Below, one piece after another: positions 35,108-45,850 of a DNA stretch of 64,000 nucleotides. The position numbers and the translations under genes were made by a program. Source of the DNA: Symbiodinium kawagutii (lineage: Eukaryota > Sar > Dinophyceae > Suessiales > Symbiodiniaceae). The notes under the pieces were generated by a model. The model did no database searches. It was not told where the DNA came from and saw only the letters and a program-made list of their open reading frames with translations. The stretch is taken from contig VSDK01004339.1 of NCBI GenBank assembly GCA_009767595.1, positions 330,812 to 394,811 of the forward strand. The letters run 5' to 3'. Numbering within the stretch: position 1 is the first letter of the stretch; the number at the start of each line of letters is the position of its first letter.

Positions 35108-35758
35108 TATCAACACACCGTTCTGTTGCACATTGACATGTGTACTTCCTGATGCTCAAAGAAAGTTGCAAGAACGGCGATGCAGTTGGCACGTCCTGGA
35201 CCGCAGTTGAAACCGTGAAAGGCCACCGATTGAAACTAATATTATATGCCATCTTTTGATACTTTATTGATCAACATGCGTTGCGTGATATAGTATTTTA
35301 ACTTTGACCGATCGAACAAAAAAAGACGGCAAATACGGCAGACGACGGCATAGGATCTACAAATAAGTAAGATAGACTTAAGCATCAGAAATCCGCAGGC
35401 GGCTGTTAGGTACCACTTCAGAAGTTGTTTAGAACAGCATCGCTTGAATCTATAATGATGTAGCAATACGTCACTTGCACTGTTGGGATTCTCACGTGGG
35501 CTTAATTGTTTCCTTCAACTGCTTGGGGCCTACGGGGTGCAATGTTTTCTTTCAAAGCTTGACGGTTCACAGACTCATAGTCTTACTGCTTATTAAGTAC
35601 TAGTGAACCACTATTGTTGCTTATTATATGTCATTATCTGGTCATTCTTACCACTATTGTTGCTTATTCTCCCATCTCAACCACCATAATCCGCCGCGAT
35701 TTTTGTTTGGAGGGTGTCACTGGCCTCGATCATTATTGACCATGCTGTGGGCTGACTT

Positions 35759-35871
35759 GGCTATGGGTCAATATCAACCAACCAATGATATGGAGGATTT
35801 CCACCAACAATCATAGGGAAAACAATGGTTAGTGGTGGGGAACCAGGGGTACCGGGTTTTGACCCACAGCC
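35759..35871. mobile_element. Family B element inside the Z2 intron
   Basis: GGCTATGGGTCAATATCAAC to GGGTTTTGACCCACAGCC, flanked by ACTT (35755-35758 and 35872-35875). The equivalent part of Z1 has no such element. Confidence 0.9.
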
Positions 35872-36157
35872 ACTTGTCAATCGATTACCGCTGGCACTTC
35901 TGCTGGTGCGCATGATGGCTGCTGATTATTTACTGTCAGTAGGGTATGGTTGTTCAACTGGTGATATAGTCGGGTTACAATTTCCATAAAGTTGTCTCAT
36001 TCACTTACCCTCCAATAGTCAGGCACCTCAATTCCAAGTCATTTATTCCTTCTGGTTTTCAATTTTTCAATTGACCTTTAACTTGTCATATTTTTCCTTT
36101 CATAGTTTCCAATTGCCTTATGGCGGTCAAGCTGCTTGGCGGAAGGGAGGTCCCGGT

Positions 36158-36265
36158 AAGGATCTAATGCGACGCAGAGAGCTACGAGCACAATGCCATC
36201 GCCATGAACAGACTGGCTTTGACGAAGTGGTGCCCCGGAATCCACTGAAACTTGGTCGCAGGTGA
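36158..36265 (+). CDS. Exon of locus Z2 encoding the FDEVVPRN motif
   Basis: Counterpart of 26196-26316. Encodes KDLMRRRELRAQCHRHEQTG, then FDEVVPRNPLKLGRR and TGA. Homology with Z1 continues past the exon into the intron (GCTCACATG, TCCG, then CAAACAACCATG near 36366) and then stops, which marks where the two copies part ways. The 5' border is uncertain; a CATAG acceptor lies near 36105. Confidence 0.55.
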   Translation, partial: KDLMRRRELRAQCHRHEQTGFDEVVPRNPLKLGRR

Positions 36266-36399
36266 AGCTGACATGATGGTGGTGAAGTTGCTCACATGAT
36301 CCGCCAGAAGATAAGCATTCTGAACGGAGGATACTGGATCACTAGTATTAAACAAGCAAACAACCATGCTTGGAGATGCTTGTTGGTCCTTGTTGGTTT

Positions 36400-37196
36400 C
36401 AAACATGGATAGGATGGTCAGCTTTTCGTGGGATATGGTATTAAGCCACCGACCAGGTAGTGAACGAGTGATGGACACAAACATGCTGGAAGAGACGATA
36501 GGATGATGACACATGCAAAAGAGGGTTTGGGCTCAGCGCATTCGAAAGTCTAGGCCGAATGAGGATTTTGGATGATTTAGGCAGCTTGAACATTGTCCGA
36601 ATGTTCGTTTTGTTTTCTTTCTTTCGGGCATTGCTTCCAAATGTCGCATTAGACAGTTCAACTGCTTTACAGTTTTTCCGCTACCCTTGTTTTTCTTTGC
36701 AAACTTTTTGCTCTTCCCTATTCTGATATTCTTTTTCTCAGGCTTCAGACTGTTGATGCTTTGTCCCAGCATTTCTTTCCTGACTTGTTTGTTGTCTCTA
36801 TCTCTCTTTTTTGTTGCTTGTGTTCATGTCCTGTTCGTTTGTTCTGCGGATTTGGTTTGTTTTCATCTTTCTTCAGCTGCTTTCTTGCTCACCTTTCCTC
36901 TGCCTGTTTTGCTCTGGGTCGGCTTCTTGGAGGGCGCGCAGACGCATGTTGCCTAGTGCAATTTGTGGAGCACATTTAAAGCTTGGTTTCGCTTGTTTGC
37001 TTGAAGAAAACGAGGCTTCAACATACTTAAATGCGATATGCATATATATATATATACTTATTTAAAGATCAATATATATATATATATATTTATACCCTGC
37101 AAGTCAACCACCATTAAAACTAAGGTGGTTGACGAACCACCATATTTAAGAGGGAACCACTATTTCCCAGGGTTACAATCACCCTCTCGCCCTCAG
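36400..37196. other. Start of the DNA present only in the second copy
   Basis: T-rich stretch (36600-36950) with no counterpart in Z1. It includes an AT microsatellite at 37040-37090 and a perfect 10-base hairpin at 37103-37133. No exon is supported. Confidence 0.4.
37103..37133. repeat. Perfect hairpin
   Basis: GTCAACCACC and GGTGGTTGAC are perfect inverted copies separated by 11 bases. The surrounding TACCCTG...CAGGGTTA (37092-37166) suggests a small TACCC-ended element. Confidence 0.6.
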
Positions 37197-37404
37197 GTAG
37201 CGAGCTTGGCTTCAGATGCTGACAGCAGTGATTGGTGGAGTCTTCGTTTTGGATCACCCCCAAAGGATATGACTGGTTCTATTCATAAGATGATGGATTC
37301 ATGTAGTTCACAAGGGTTCTATCAAACATCACTCGGGCCCATGCAGTGTTGGGCTGTTCTGCTCAAGAAACATGAGATAGATCAAGCACACCGGCCGCTC
37401 ACTG
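37197..37404 (+). CDS. Exon of multicopy family X, DSSDWW/HKMMDSC module
   Basis: Bounded by CCTCAG|G and ACTG|GTTAGT. Encodes DADSSDWWSLRFGSPPKDMT, then GSIHKMMDSC, LGPMQCWAVLLKKHE and AHRPLTG. I recall this motif series (DSS-WW, KDM-GS-HKMM, LGPMQ-W) near the start of very numerous predicted Symbiodiniaceae proteins, from memory and unchecked. The role is unknown. It is followed by further exons of the same type in the expected order, so this may be the N-terminal part of a long gene. No start codon was found for it. Confidence 0.55.
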
Positions 37405-37471
37405 GTTAGTTCGCCTAGCCATGTATCCCCATGGTGGCTTTGAGACAAAATGAGTCTGATCCTCAACTGTA

Positions 37472-37567
37472 CATGGGTGTATTTTTCACCATGGGTGTTT
37501 GTTTCTTAAAAGTCATTGTTGGGCCCCTTTGATTACTATAAATGATAAGTGGTAAAAATACACCCAT
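37472..37567. mobile_element. Short hairpin-like element E
   Basis: CATGGGTGTATTTTTCACC at the left and GGTAAAAATACACCCATG at the right are near-perfect inverted copies, 96 bp overall. No target duplication is evident. It lies in an intron of the family X gene. Confidence 0.65.
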
Positions 37568-37684
37568 GGATGAAGCATTGCCAATGTATGTTTGTGCTAG
37601 CTTGGGAATTGAGGCCATAAATCCACTTGATGAGAAGGGCGCTTCGCAAACGTCATCCACTTAGTACGTGCTGCATAGTCAAAA

Positions 37685-37776
37685 GGGTTTGTCCAAAAAT
37701 AGGGTATCCCCATAGCTGGTTGGTCTCCATTGGATTAGATATCTATTTTAGGAATACCTTATTTTTGGACAAACCC
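37685..37776. mobile_element. Short inverted-repeat element D
   Basis: GGGTTTGTCCAAAAATAGGG at the left and CCTTATTTTTGGACAAACCC at the right. The plan resembles family A but the end sequence differs. 92 bp, in the same intron as element E. Confidence 0.75.
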
Positions 37777-38230
37777 AACATAAAAGGATTCCCGTGGTCC
37801 AGGTATGACTAGGCATTCCCTTGGCCTCAGGTTCATTGGAAGAATTCGAGCAAAGATTGAGGGAAGGTTCGCCCCTCTTCCACCTACGCGCTGCCAGTAA
37901 CAGCTGATTCATGTCAACTTGCCAAGATTTCTCCACTGAACAGTTATGTCTAGTTCATCAGATTTTTCTTTGACTTCAGAAGCACAATGGCCCATCAATA
38001 ATGATCCGTCGCCCAATGGCCCAGACCCAGCCAACCTGACAGTCATTTGCCCACATTTTGTGGGTGCACCGCTCGCTGCTTGCACATGCCGCGCAAGAGT
38101 TCTGAACAGCTGGCTTTGTTGAAGGACTGGGCTGATAGTCTGATCTCTCTATAGTTCGATTATCCTTCGCGGTCAACATCATGAATTATTATCAGAGTGA
38201 GTAATCTATTGTGATCCATACCTTTTGCAG

Positions 38231-38352
38231 GATTTCTTTGCGGAGTATGCCACTGATGAGTTCATATCGAAACGGAAGAAAGATCTGAGGGCGAAAATGG
38301 GAGCCTCTATCAGGGATAGAGATGTCCTTTCCTCAGGCTCTGATCTAGCAGC
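38231..38352 (+). CDS. Exon of family X, FFAEYATDEFISKRKK module
   Basis: Follows CTTTTGCAG|G. Encodes DFFAEYATDEFISKRKKDLR and AKMGASIRD, a charged amphipathic helix, then a Ser-rich tail. It fits the segment that follows the HRPLTG exon in my memory of the family. Its phase does not join directly to the exon at 37404, so a small exon is probably missing between them or the donor lies elsewhere. The 3' end is uncertain. Confidence 0.5.
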
Positions 38353-38384
38353 AGGGCTTCATTTAACAATTTTGTCCACGTGTC

Positions 38385-38481
38385 GGTTTCTCAAAATGAG
38401 GGACCCCCCGGTATGGATGGTTCATACTATAGTCAATAAATAATATTAAATTTGGGGGGTCCCCTATTTTGAGAAACGCCC
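38385..38481. mobile_element. Family A element within a family X intron
   Basis: GGTTTCTCAAAATGAGGGAC to CCCTATTTTGAGAAACGCCC. It lies between the exons at 38231 and 38694, and no clean duplication is seen. Confidence 0.75.
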
Positions 38482-38693
38482 ATATGTTCAGTGTAGTTAG
38501 CATGGTGCCAGCTGCCTAGGTGACACGCTTTCAGTTCTTATGCCGTCATGATTCGGGTGACACCATCAAGGAACACGAGGCAAGCGATTGCCTTGAGAAC
38601 AAGTCAACATGCTTCAGCGTATGGTTTGTGCTTATCTTATTCATAGCATATGTTTGTGGTATAGAGATCCAAAAGTATCAGGGACCTTTGCAG

Positions 38694-38800
38694 GTGGAAG
38701 ATCCAGAGAATGCCGACTACATTCTGCAGTATATTGCAACCTTTGGAGACCAAATGCCAAGCACTGCCGAGCTAAAGGACTGCCTTCCATTATTATTCCT
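38694..38800 (+). CDS. Exon of family X, FGDQMPSTAELKDC module
   Basis: Follows TTGCAG|G in phase 0. Encodes VEDPENADYILQYIATFGDQ then MPSTAELKDCLPL, helical and acidic. The 3' border is not clear because the frame stays open to 38852 without an obvious donor. Confidence 0.5.
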
Positions 38801-39081
38801 TCTTTTAGTCTATTTGTCATATCAGATGATCCTTCAACGTGAGACATCGTGAGAACTTCATTGCACAACTGGGTTCTTTGCCCCATCGCCGCATCGCAGA
38901 TCAGGACGCCTTGGCATGGGCAAGCTTTGCGCTCGGGTTGAACAACAAACTCAAACACCGGGACCATCACATGGTTGGACACTGAGTATTTATGAAACAA
39001 ACCTGAATTTGATTTTCTCAAACTTGTTTGAGAGTTCTTCTCTGGGGGTTGAATGTGCTATGTCTGCCACATGTTTCCTAG

Positions 39082-39312
39082 GCATGGGCGGATGAAGAAG
39101 TGATGATACAGAAAAATTTCTTCAGCTATGTGTTCGATCGTTTCCAGCGCAATCCTCGTGCCAGGAGATCTGTTGTAAGTATATCTACTTTCTTGATAAT
39201 CTGGTTCCCAACCAGCCAATTTCTGAAGGAGCGGAAGATCAAAAATGCAAGAAATCAAAGATGTACTCAAACTGAAGCTGAAGGCCAGGATGCAACACAT
39301 TACCCATAATGT
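39082..39312 (+). CDS. Exon of family X, FFSYVFDRFQRNPRARRS module
   Basis: Follows TTTCCTAG|G in phase 0. Encodes ADEEVMIQKNFFSYVFDRFQ, RNPRARRSV and, if read through a possible GTAAGT donor at 39175, WFPTSQFLKERKIKNARN and EAEGQDATHYP before a stop at 39310. The read-through part looks as protein-like as the first part, so the GTAAGT may not be used. Confidence 0.5.
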
Positions 39313-39394
39313 TATGACAAATATGGCTCTCATTTCCTGATTTTCTTCTTCAAAAAATCAATGGATGCAATTATTATGTTTTCTTGTTTTACAG

Positions 39395-39480
39395 ATGATG
39401 TATCTTCAATGTCACCATTACACAAAGGATTCTGCATTGATCTGGTTTGCTCACGTCCCCAGGAAGCAGGGCTTTTGACG
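39395..39480 (+). CDS. Exon fragment of family X, CHHYTKDSALIWFAHVPR module
   Basis: After TGTTTTACAG it encodes MMYLQCHHYTKDSALIWFAH and VPRKQGF, then meets TGA. The neighbouring frame stays open for a further 40 or so codons, which suggests a one-base shift or an unseen splice here. Confidence 0.4.
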
Positions 39481-39696
39481 TCAAAAGGAAAGAAAATTGC
39501 ATCGAGAGGGCGGTCTGCATCCTTTACAGGTGCTTCAGCACGATGGTGTTTTTGCCCATGGTGTTTGACAAACTCACCATCTAGTGGCTGCCCCTGGTCC
39601 TACAAGCTATTCTGATTATGATTCTTGGACCAATGTGGACCCCTGAGAATCTCAAGATTGATCATGATCAGACGTACCATCTCAAATGTTTTGCAG

Positions 39697-40218
39697 TCTC
39701 GGCAGCCAGGAAAACCTGCGAAAGATGAAGAGGAGGAAGTCTTGACTCCGACAGTGCTCGAAGAGAGTGAAGCAGAGGACGGAGAGGTGTGGGGGAATTC
39801 ATCAGAAAAGGAGCCTGAAGAAAATTTGAAGGACGATGATGATGATGAGATGGATGTTCAGGAAATGATTGAACATGGTGAGGAGGAGGAGGAGCAAATG
39901 GAACATGATCCCGAAGTGAATGTGAAACCCCAGAACCCAGATGCAGCCGATACCCTCGAAATGCTGGACATGGAACAGCCAGCCGGGTGCCTGCTGGGAA
40001 GGCCAGACTCAGGAGAATGGCAGTGGAACCTGGATCCTAGTCAGGATACTCAAGAAATGACTTGGGTAAAGGTCCCTAAGAAGGCTGATGAAGATTTCCC
40101 GGCGACTCAAGCTGATCAGAATGAAGAGACTGGAATGCCCTTGGTCGAAGAACTTTTCAGTGATGGAGAGGATGAATCTAAAGGAACCTTCCAGGACTTT
40201 GGGCGCAAAAAAACGTAG
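39697..40218 (+). CDS. Acidic exon(s) of family X
   Basis: After GTTTTGCAG the frame is open to TAG at 40216 and is strongly acidic: EEEEVLTPTVLEESEAEDGE, DDDDDEMDVQEMIEHGEEEE, then a less biased part with GEWQWNLDPSQDTQEMTWVK and FSDGEDESKGTFQDFG. No domain is recognised and it is likely disordered. A second short charged stretch (LMEREEKNHTEEDLMEAG, 40395-40450) may be the next exon. Confidence 0.5.
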   Translation, partial: SRQPGKPAKDEEEEVLTPTVLEESEAEDGEVWGNSSEKEPEENLKDDDDDEMDVQEMIEHGEEEEEQMEHDPEVNVKPQNPDAADTLEMLDMEQPAGCLLGRPDSGEWQWNLDPSQDTQEMTWVKVPKKADEDFPATQADQNEETGMPLVEELFSDGEDESKGTFQDFGRKKT

Positions 40219-40635
40219 TACATGTTCAACCAACATTTTTTTGTTTGAACACTGTTCGAACCTGAACAATGTTAGTAGTACAATACACAGCATATGTCCT
40301 TACCTCAGCAATCACGTGGAAGGACAGGAAGCCATTGACTTCTGAGCCGGTGCATGATGAAAATGCGACACTTGCTACAGAGAAGCTCATGGAACGTGAG
40401 GAAAAGAACCACACTGAAGAAGACCTTATGGAGGCAGGTTTACACTCAGCTCATGATGCACGATGGGTTCAGGCTCAACAAGGGTAGTATCCTAGGTAAA
40501 GGGCAAATGGTATCCAACACTGAGGTTTTACAGGTTTGACATGGCAGTGCTGACAAGCAAGCCATACACTTGTATTGCAATATCTCTCCGAAGAATTGTG
40601 CATGTCAAAACATTTTTTCAACTAATATTCAACAG

Positions 40636-41757
40636 CCCCAGCCATCCCAGGCCCAGAAAAAGATGAGACAGGCCGCGAGGGAAGAAGAAGATGAAGTAGA
40701 GGACCCCGAAAAGTTTTTGAAGGAGTCTGAAGAAGAGGAGGGGCGAGGCCGGGGAAAAGGAAAAGGAAAGGGACGAGGAAGAGCAAGAGGAAGAGGAAGA
40801 GGGCAGGGCCGTGGACGCAAGACTGAGGAAACGGTGGAGGAAAATGAGGAGAAAGATGATGGTGATGAGAAGCATGGAGACAAAGCCCCGGTGGCCAGAA
40901 GCAGAAAGAGAAATTCGTCCCAAACAGGCCGTTGTAGTCCAATGCTATCGCGATCTCAGTCGAAAAGAAATATTCTGAAGAGGAGCAAGGCAGCACAATG
41001 CTCGAGGGAGTTACTCACTTCATCCAAAGCAGCAGAGGATAGCAATGGCAAAGATGATGCTGGCCCCAACGATGTCATGACACCAAGAAATTTGGAATCA
41101 CAGTTTCAGGAAGCAAGTGCTGAGGCAGAAGGTGCAGGCAAAGCCAACACAAAGAGTCGGAAGAGAATTGCAACCACTGAGCCGAAGGTTTCCAAGACTA
41201 AGAAGGGCAGAAAGCAAGGTGAGGAGAAAGGGAAAGAAGCGCAGGAGGAACCTGAAGCTGAGGTTGAGAGGAAGACAGGTCGAGCTGAAGAGAAGGAAGG
41301 TGAAGGTGAAGGTAAGGAGAAGGAAAGTGAAGGTGAAGGTAAGGAGAAGGAAAGCGAAGGTGAAGCTAAAGAGAAGGAAAGCGAAGGTGAAGCTAAAGAG
41401 AAGGAAAGCGAAGACGAAGCTAAAGAGAAGGAAAGCGAAGGCGAAGCTAAAGAGAAGGAAAGCGAAGACGAAGCTAAAGAGAAGGAAAGTGAAGGTGAAG
41501 CTGCGAAGGAAAGCAAAGGTAAAGCTGAGAAGAAGAAAGGCAAAGGTGAAGCTGAGAAGAAGAAAGACAAAGGTGAAGCTGAGAAGAAGAAAGACAAAGG
41601 TGAAGCTAAGAAGTCTACGGCAGAAAAAGATGAAGCAGCAAAGCCAAACAAAGACCCAAAGCCTGAGGTGCCCAAGAACAAGGAGAAGCCAAAGCGGGTG
41701 AAAGACCAGCAAAAGACTGCCGAAGTCGAGGCCACCCAAAGCTCAAAAAGCAAGGGG
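40636..41757 (+). CDS. Lys/Glu-rich repetitive exon of family X
   Basis: After AATATTCAACAG the frame encodes QPQPSQAQKKMRQAAREEED, an RG/KG-rich basic patch (GRGKGKGKGRGRARGRGRGQ at about 40745-40815), a mixed charged middle, and then repeats of EAKEKESEGEAKEKE (41290-41616) passing into EKKKDKGEA repeats. Such sequence would be an extended charged helix or disordered, and the RG patch suggests nucleic-acid or ribosome contact (inference only). The exon probably ends near a G-rich run at 41752-41768. The downstream ATG repeat (41818-41862) is not coding. Confidence 0.55.
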
Positions 41758-41817
41758 GGGGAGGGGGGGTTACTTTTGCCTGGTAGCCCTCCGGGAAGCT
41801 ACCTTTCGTGGTTTTAC

Positions 41818-41862
<45 letters not shown>
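41818..41862. repeat. (ATG)n trinucleotide repeat
   Basis: About fifteen uninterrupted ATG units inside what is probably an intron. Confidence 0.95.
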
Positions 41863-41863
<1 letters not shown>

Positions 41864-42018
41864 CACATGGGTTTTCATACATGTCTTTATCGAACAGAGC
41901 TACTAGCGCGTGGTCTTTACCACAAATGTTGAATTGATTTTCTCAATCAGAGCTTAGACATATGATGTAATAATCGAGATTATTGGTTTCAATGATTTGA
42001 TTTCTATCATCGCCACAG

Positions 42019-42209
42019 GTTCTTGTCCCCATCCATTGCCACCAGCACCGAACTTGCTTGCTGTCCAGGCACAATCCCGGGCCGAAGTGCGAAGGGTCAT
42101 TGAAAACGATCCAGACTGTAAAGACCTGCTCAAGATCTTGGAAGAGGACAAAAGGCACTCTGGATTGGGTCAGCCATATTATGATGTTCACCCCGTCATT
42201 TGGAGATGA
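42019..42209 (+). CDS. Possible exon of family X
   Basis: After CGCCACAG|G it encodes SCPHPLPPAPNLLAVQAQSR, then AEVRRVIENDPDCKDLLKIL and EEDKRHSGLGQPYYDVHPV before TGA. The helical charged middle looks like real protein. The family is not recognised independently of the neighbourhood. A further possible exon follows CTCAG|G at 42571. Confidence 0.45.
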
Positions 42210-44580
42210 AGGGTTAAGAAGGTAAGAATGGGTGCATGTTGTTGCTGCAATGGTTCTCAGTATTGAGAGTATCCTATTCAATGATCAGCCAAGGGTCAGT
42301 TCAACAGGTACTTGAAAATCAAATGATGGACGAAAAAAACCTGCACCTGGAATTGGTCCTAGAGTGGTGGGCGCTATCATGAATGCCTTTCTGATCGAAC
42401 AGGTCCTACAGTCTTCGACCCCCTGCTGACCTTCCAGATCCTTGCAAGGGCAATATGGCAGGAAAGGATGGCAGGTTGTCAACGATTTCACCAGTGTTGG
42501 GAGCTTGGATTATAAACATCAAGTTTTCCTCGGAACATCAACGCATAAATCATGATTCCTAAAATCTCAGGCTGCAATATCGCAGTTTCTACGTCAGCTC
42601 GGTGAACGAGGAGTTGGTGGCCAGGGTCAACAATCATCTTGGTCTGAACTTTATTGTAACTCGGTGGTCAAGTATATAGACTGTTCGAACGTGTCACAGT
42701 GACCATCGATGATCACTAGTGTGCAGTACCCAAATCAATTCAACATGCTAGCTGCCCATTTGATTCAGGTCAACAAGCAAAAAGGAGTTTCAATTGGCTG
42801 GGCTAAACATGGCGGCATTGACACCTCGTTTGGCGCTCAATGGTTTCATCGCTTTACTTCAGCCAATTCATCCTTTGTGTGTTCTGGTCTTGCCATCGTT
42901 CAATATCGCTCATATCACTAAGTTGGGAGTGGGCCAAAGCGATCGCTGGATGGGCGCAGACTTATGATCCCAACCAGAAGTAGCTCCGCTTTTGAGAACT
43001 TCGGCTTAAATGGGCCAAGTGGGCCCCCCAATGTTGCTTCCAACTTAATGACATGCTCAGCCACAAATAGATGCATTTGTCTAAGAAACTATGGTTGCTG
43101 ATATTTCCAAATAAAAAATGGCTGTGTTTGTTGATTTGTTGGGGGCCTGCGTGGTCAAGTAGAGTCGTTCTGGGTATCTGGATCCCATTCACCCTCTGGG
43201 TGTGCTTACACATCTGGATAGAAGTGAAGGGAAATGCCAGTGTTAGAGAGCTGAGATAAGCTGAAACTCTAGGCGCTTGGGGTGCGAAAACCAAAGCTGC
43301 TTTCTGCCAATTCGATGCGGAAAGATGTCAACCGCTGTGGGTGTGTGTGTGTGTGCGCATGCTCGTGGCCAATTTCATGTGACATGGCCATCAACTGCTG
43401 TCTCCATGAATGATTTGGCAGCCGTTTCAAGCTACTCAATCAAGTAGTGCTATTTCTGGTCATCAAATTGTGTACTGAATAGTTTGACCAATGGTCTCAC
43501 AGCTTGCCCTTACCAAACGTGCCGCCCAAGTCTTGCTGTACTTGGGAGCGCCACTAGTCCTGTTCCTTGCCTGCATGTATATCCGGCATATCTTTGGTAC
43601 CTGGTCCCATAGAATGTTAGTAAAGGATTTCATATTCAGAAACCGCCAATCTTTGCGGTGATTGCTTCATCAAAGACTTCAACTCGTATCTCTGATTTAT
43701 CTTCACCAGCAGCTATCAGGCTTCACGTCTGTGACTACATCGCGCAACATGTGGACAGTGGGGCCCTGGCGAAACGCGTGTGACCCCGAGAAGAGTTTAC
43801 CAACCATCAGTTTACAAACGGGGTTGATCTTGGATACCCGTCCTACTTAGGACCTACATTGTCTGGACCTATTTGCAGGTGCACAAGCTGTGACGAATGG
43901 GTTTGGTGAACAACTCAGGATGATTTCAGCCCAGTAGACTTTAACCAGTTTGGTCAATTGAGCTGTTTGAACATAACCGAGTTGGAGAAGGCCTGAAAGC
44001 GTTCTTACCTCAGTGGTGTATTCTAGTGTTTAGCTGGAGTGGTTCCAACTTACTACTCATAATTGCTTTGACCAGTGTTTCCTAGGGCATCTTTCGATTT
44101 GGCATTACACGGAGACCTTGGAGACATCACTTCGGTGCTGCGGCCTTGGGGACAAACCTTACACTCCATGCGTGTCCTGTATGCTAAAATCTTTTGGGTC
44201 TGAAGTGATGTCAGTCCAGATTGACGATATAGTGCTATAATACGATGGGAACATATTAGACATATTGAAGATCCTATTCGAAAGACATCTGCATGGTCAC
44301 CCACCTTCTCCCATGGTTGAAGCCTGTTCCCTCTGGTCGCCTGCTCTCTGAGGCAAGGTTTCATCCGAAGCGTCCTCCTCACACTCCGGGTGAAGGAGGG
44401 TGGCGTGCTCTCATGTGGGCCACCGTGCTCATCATTTGTATGGGTGAACTCCTATACACATGGAAGAACACCAGAAACTCCACTAGGATATGCTTCCAAA
44501 AGACCATATGTCCGAAACGCCAATGTGACACTCGCTTGAAGATATCAATATTTTGAGGTTGTTTTCTCTTTTGTATGTCA
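42210..44580. other. No firm gene
   Basis: A possible exon at 42571-42690 and an open stretch at 42760-42880 (GWAKHGGIDTSFGAQWFHRF) are the only exon-like parts. The rest is probably intron or intergenic. Confidence 0.4.
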
Positions 44581-44890
44581 GAGGGTGGTCATAAACATAT
44601 TTGCCTGGACAACTTCATACCATGCAGTGGGGGGATTGAGATTGTTGCTGCTAAGGATCACCAGCAGGATGATTTTGCTGTGGCTGATAGCCACAGCACG
44701 GCTTGCATTCGTGCTGGCTGAACAACCGCAGTCAAGTGTCATGACCAGTTTCCCATATGTTGAGTACTTCAAGATGGCCGTGTTCCGATTCATCCCATGG
44801 AGGGAAGTTTGTTTGCCCCGGGCTCACAAAAAATTAGATCTTTTGCAATGGGAGAATTTCAGGTTCATCTCTTTCAGACTAACAGGTTAG
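44581..44890 (+). CDS. Fragment of family Y, EQPxSSVM module
   Basis: Encodes a hydrophobic helix-rich stretch ending ARLAFVLAEQPQSSVMTSFP and YVEYFKM. In my memory, Symbiodiniaceae have a large family in which a glycine- and PxCSSW-containing core is followed by (I/V)EQPxSSxM and then YGxxTxKPTxL. I believe it is distantly related to cytosine-C5 methyltransferase folds, but that is from memory and unverified. Here only this and the next parts are visible, and the catalytic core was not found, so the copy looks partial. Confidence 0.4.
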
Positions 44891-45051
44891 ATGTCTCAAA
44901 AATATACATAGATGGTTGCCTCAAATGAGCAAAAGATCAACCTGAAATCCCGAGTCTTGCTTGAATTTTCAGAAATGTTCAATGATGTTCAGTGTGATGA
45001 GTCATGGAAGCTGAAGTTCATAAATCATCATATTCGTTAAGCCTGCGTGTG

Positions 45052-45264
45052 CCGCTAAGCAACATGGGGGTCTACGGCTCCAAAACTTTGAAACCTACTC
45101 GCTTGTTTGGGACAATGTTGGAACCTGAGACTTTCTTTCACAGTGATCATCTCACCACCCGTCCCTTCACAACCCACACTACTTCCCATGTCCATCTCCT
45201 CTCCATCGCAAAGGCACTACATTCCAAGCTTGTGGAAGGCCACCTCGAAAAAGTTGCGGGCTAG
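45052..45264 (+). CDS. Fragment of family Y, YGSxTxKPTRLFG module
   Basis: Encodes NMGVYGSKTLKPTRLFGTML, which matches the motif expected downstream of EQPxSSVM. The open frame continues to 45264 with little further similarity. Confidence 0.45.
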   Translation, partial: PLSNMGVYGSKTLKPTRLFGTMLEPETFFHSDHLTTRPFTTHTTSHVHLLSIAKALHSKLVEGHLEKVAG

Positions 45265-45602
45265 GCTGGCAAAACGTGCCAAGAAGACCAAGAACCCCCT
45301 GGTGCGCAAAACGAAAAACAAAGTCACTGGAAAGGTTCAAGTGTCATGGGCTCGGAATGCTTTCCCACATCATGGGTTTGTGCCGAAATTGGGATGAAGG
45401 TATCACCGAGTAACCATGTCCATTATTCAGCTTTGATGGCCAACATGTTGTTCACCATCTAAAATTGAACAGTGACCAAATTTGACCAGCTTCTCCCAAT
45501 TTTGGGACATACCGGACATAAGTCTTTTGATCCTTGAACTTCTGATTTTTAGGGATGGGGATTGAATGAATGGGGAGTTGTTGGCTCAGGTCTGGTGCTA
45601 AG

Positions 45603-45700
45603 GGGCTAAAAGCATCGCAAATCTACCCGAAACGATATGGCAAACAAATGGCTCAGCTTCACAAAGTACATTTGTGGTGCAAGGACGTGGTCTGGCTCCA
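45603..45700 (+). CDS. Possible C-terminal exon of family Y
   Basis: Encodes IYPKRYGKQMAQLHKVHLWC. A YP+xYGxxxAxLH sequence near the C-terminus is what I would expect in this family. A next exon-like stretch after CCCAG|G (45782-45850, YKYPMQPAFENAASLKKVLK) may belong to it. Confidence 0.35.
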
Positions 45701-45850
45701 AGATGTGTTTTGGAATTGTGGTTGATTACGTTGGCTGTACTACTCATCATCATATATATCATTCCTCGTGCACCTTTCCCAGGTTGGTGGCAGGTACAAG
45801 TACCCTATGCAACCGGCTTTTGAAAACGCCGCGAGCTTGAAGAAAGTGCT

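Larger units (their letters stand above)
34367..36104 (+). other. Intron region of locus Z2
   Basis: Between supported exons. It contains repeat R copy 2 (34989-35107) and a family B element (35759-35871). No further exon could be matched to Z1. Confidence 0.45.

Noticed and set aside
39480-39696. Continuation of family X in a shifted frame (CILYRCFSTMVF and MWTPENLKIDHDQTYHLKCF)
   Set aside because: It looks protein-like but contains a TAG and lies directly before a good acceptor. I could not decide between damaged exon and intron, so it was not annotated as coding.
41098-41753. Long minus-strand frames rich in LLSFTFAFLLFS
   Set aside because: They are the complement of the lysine/glutamate-rich plus-strand exon, which keeps the opposite strand free of stops.
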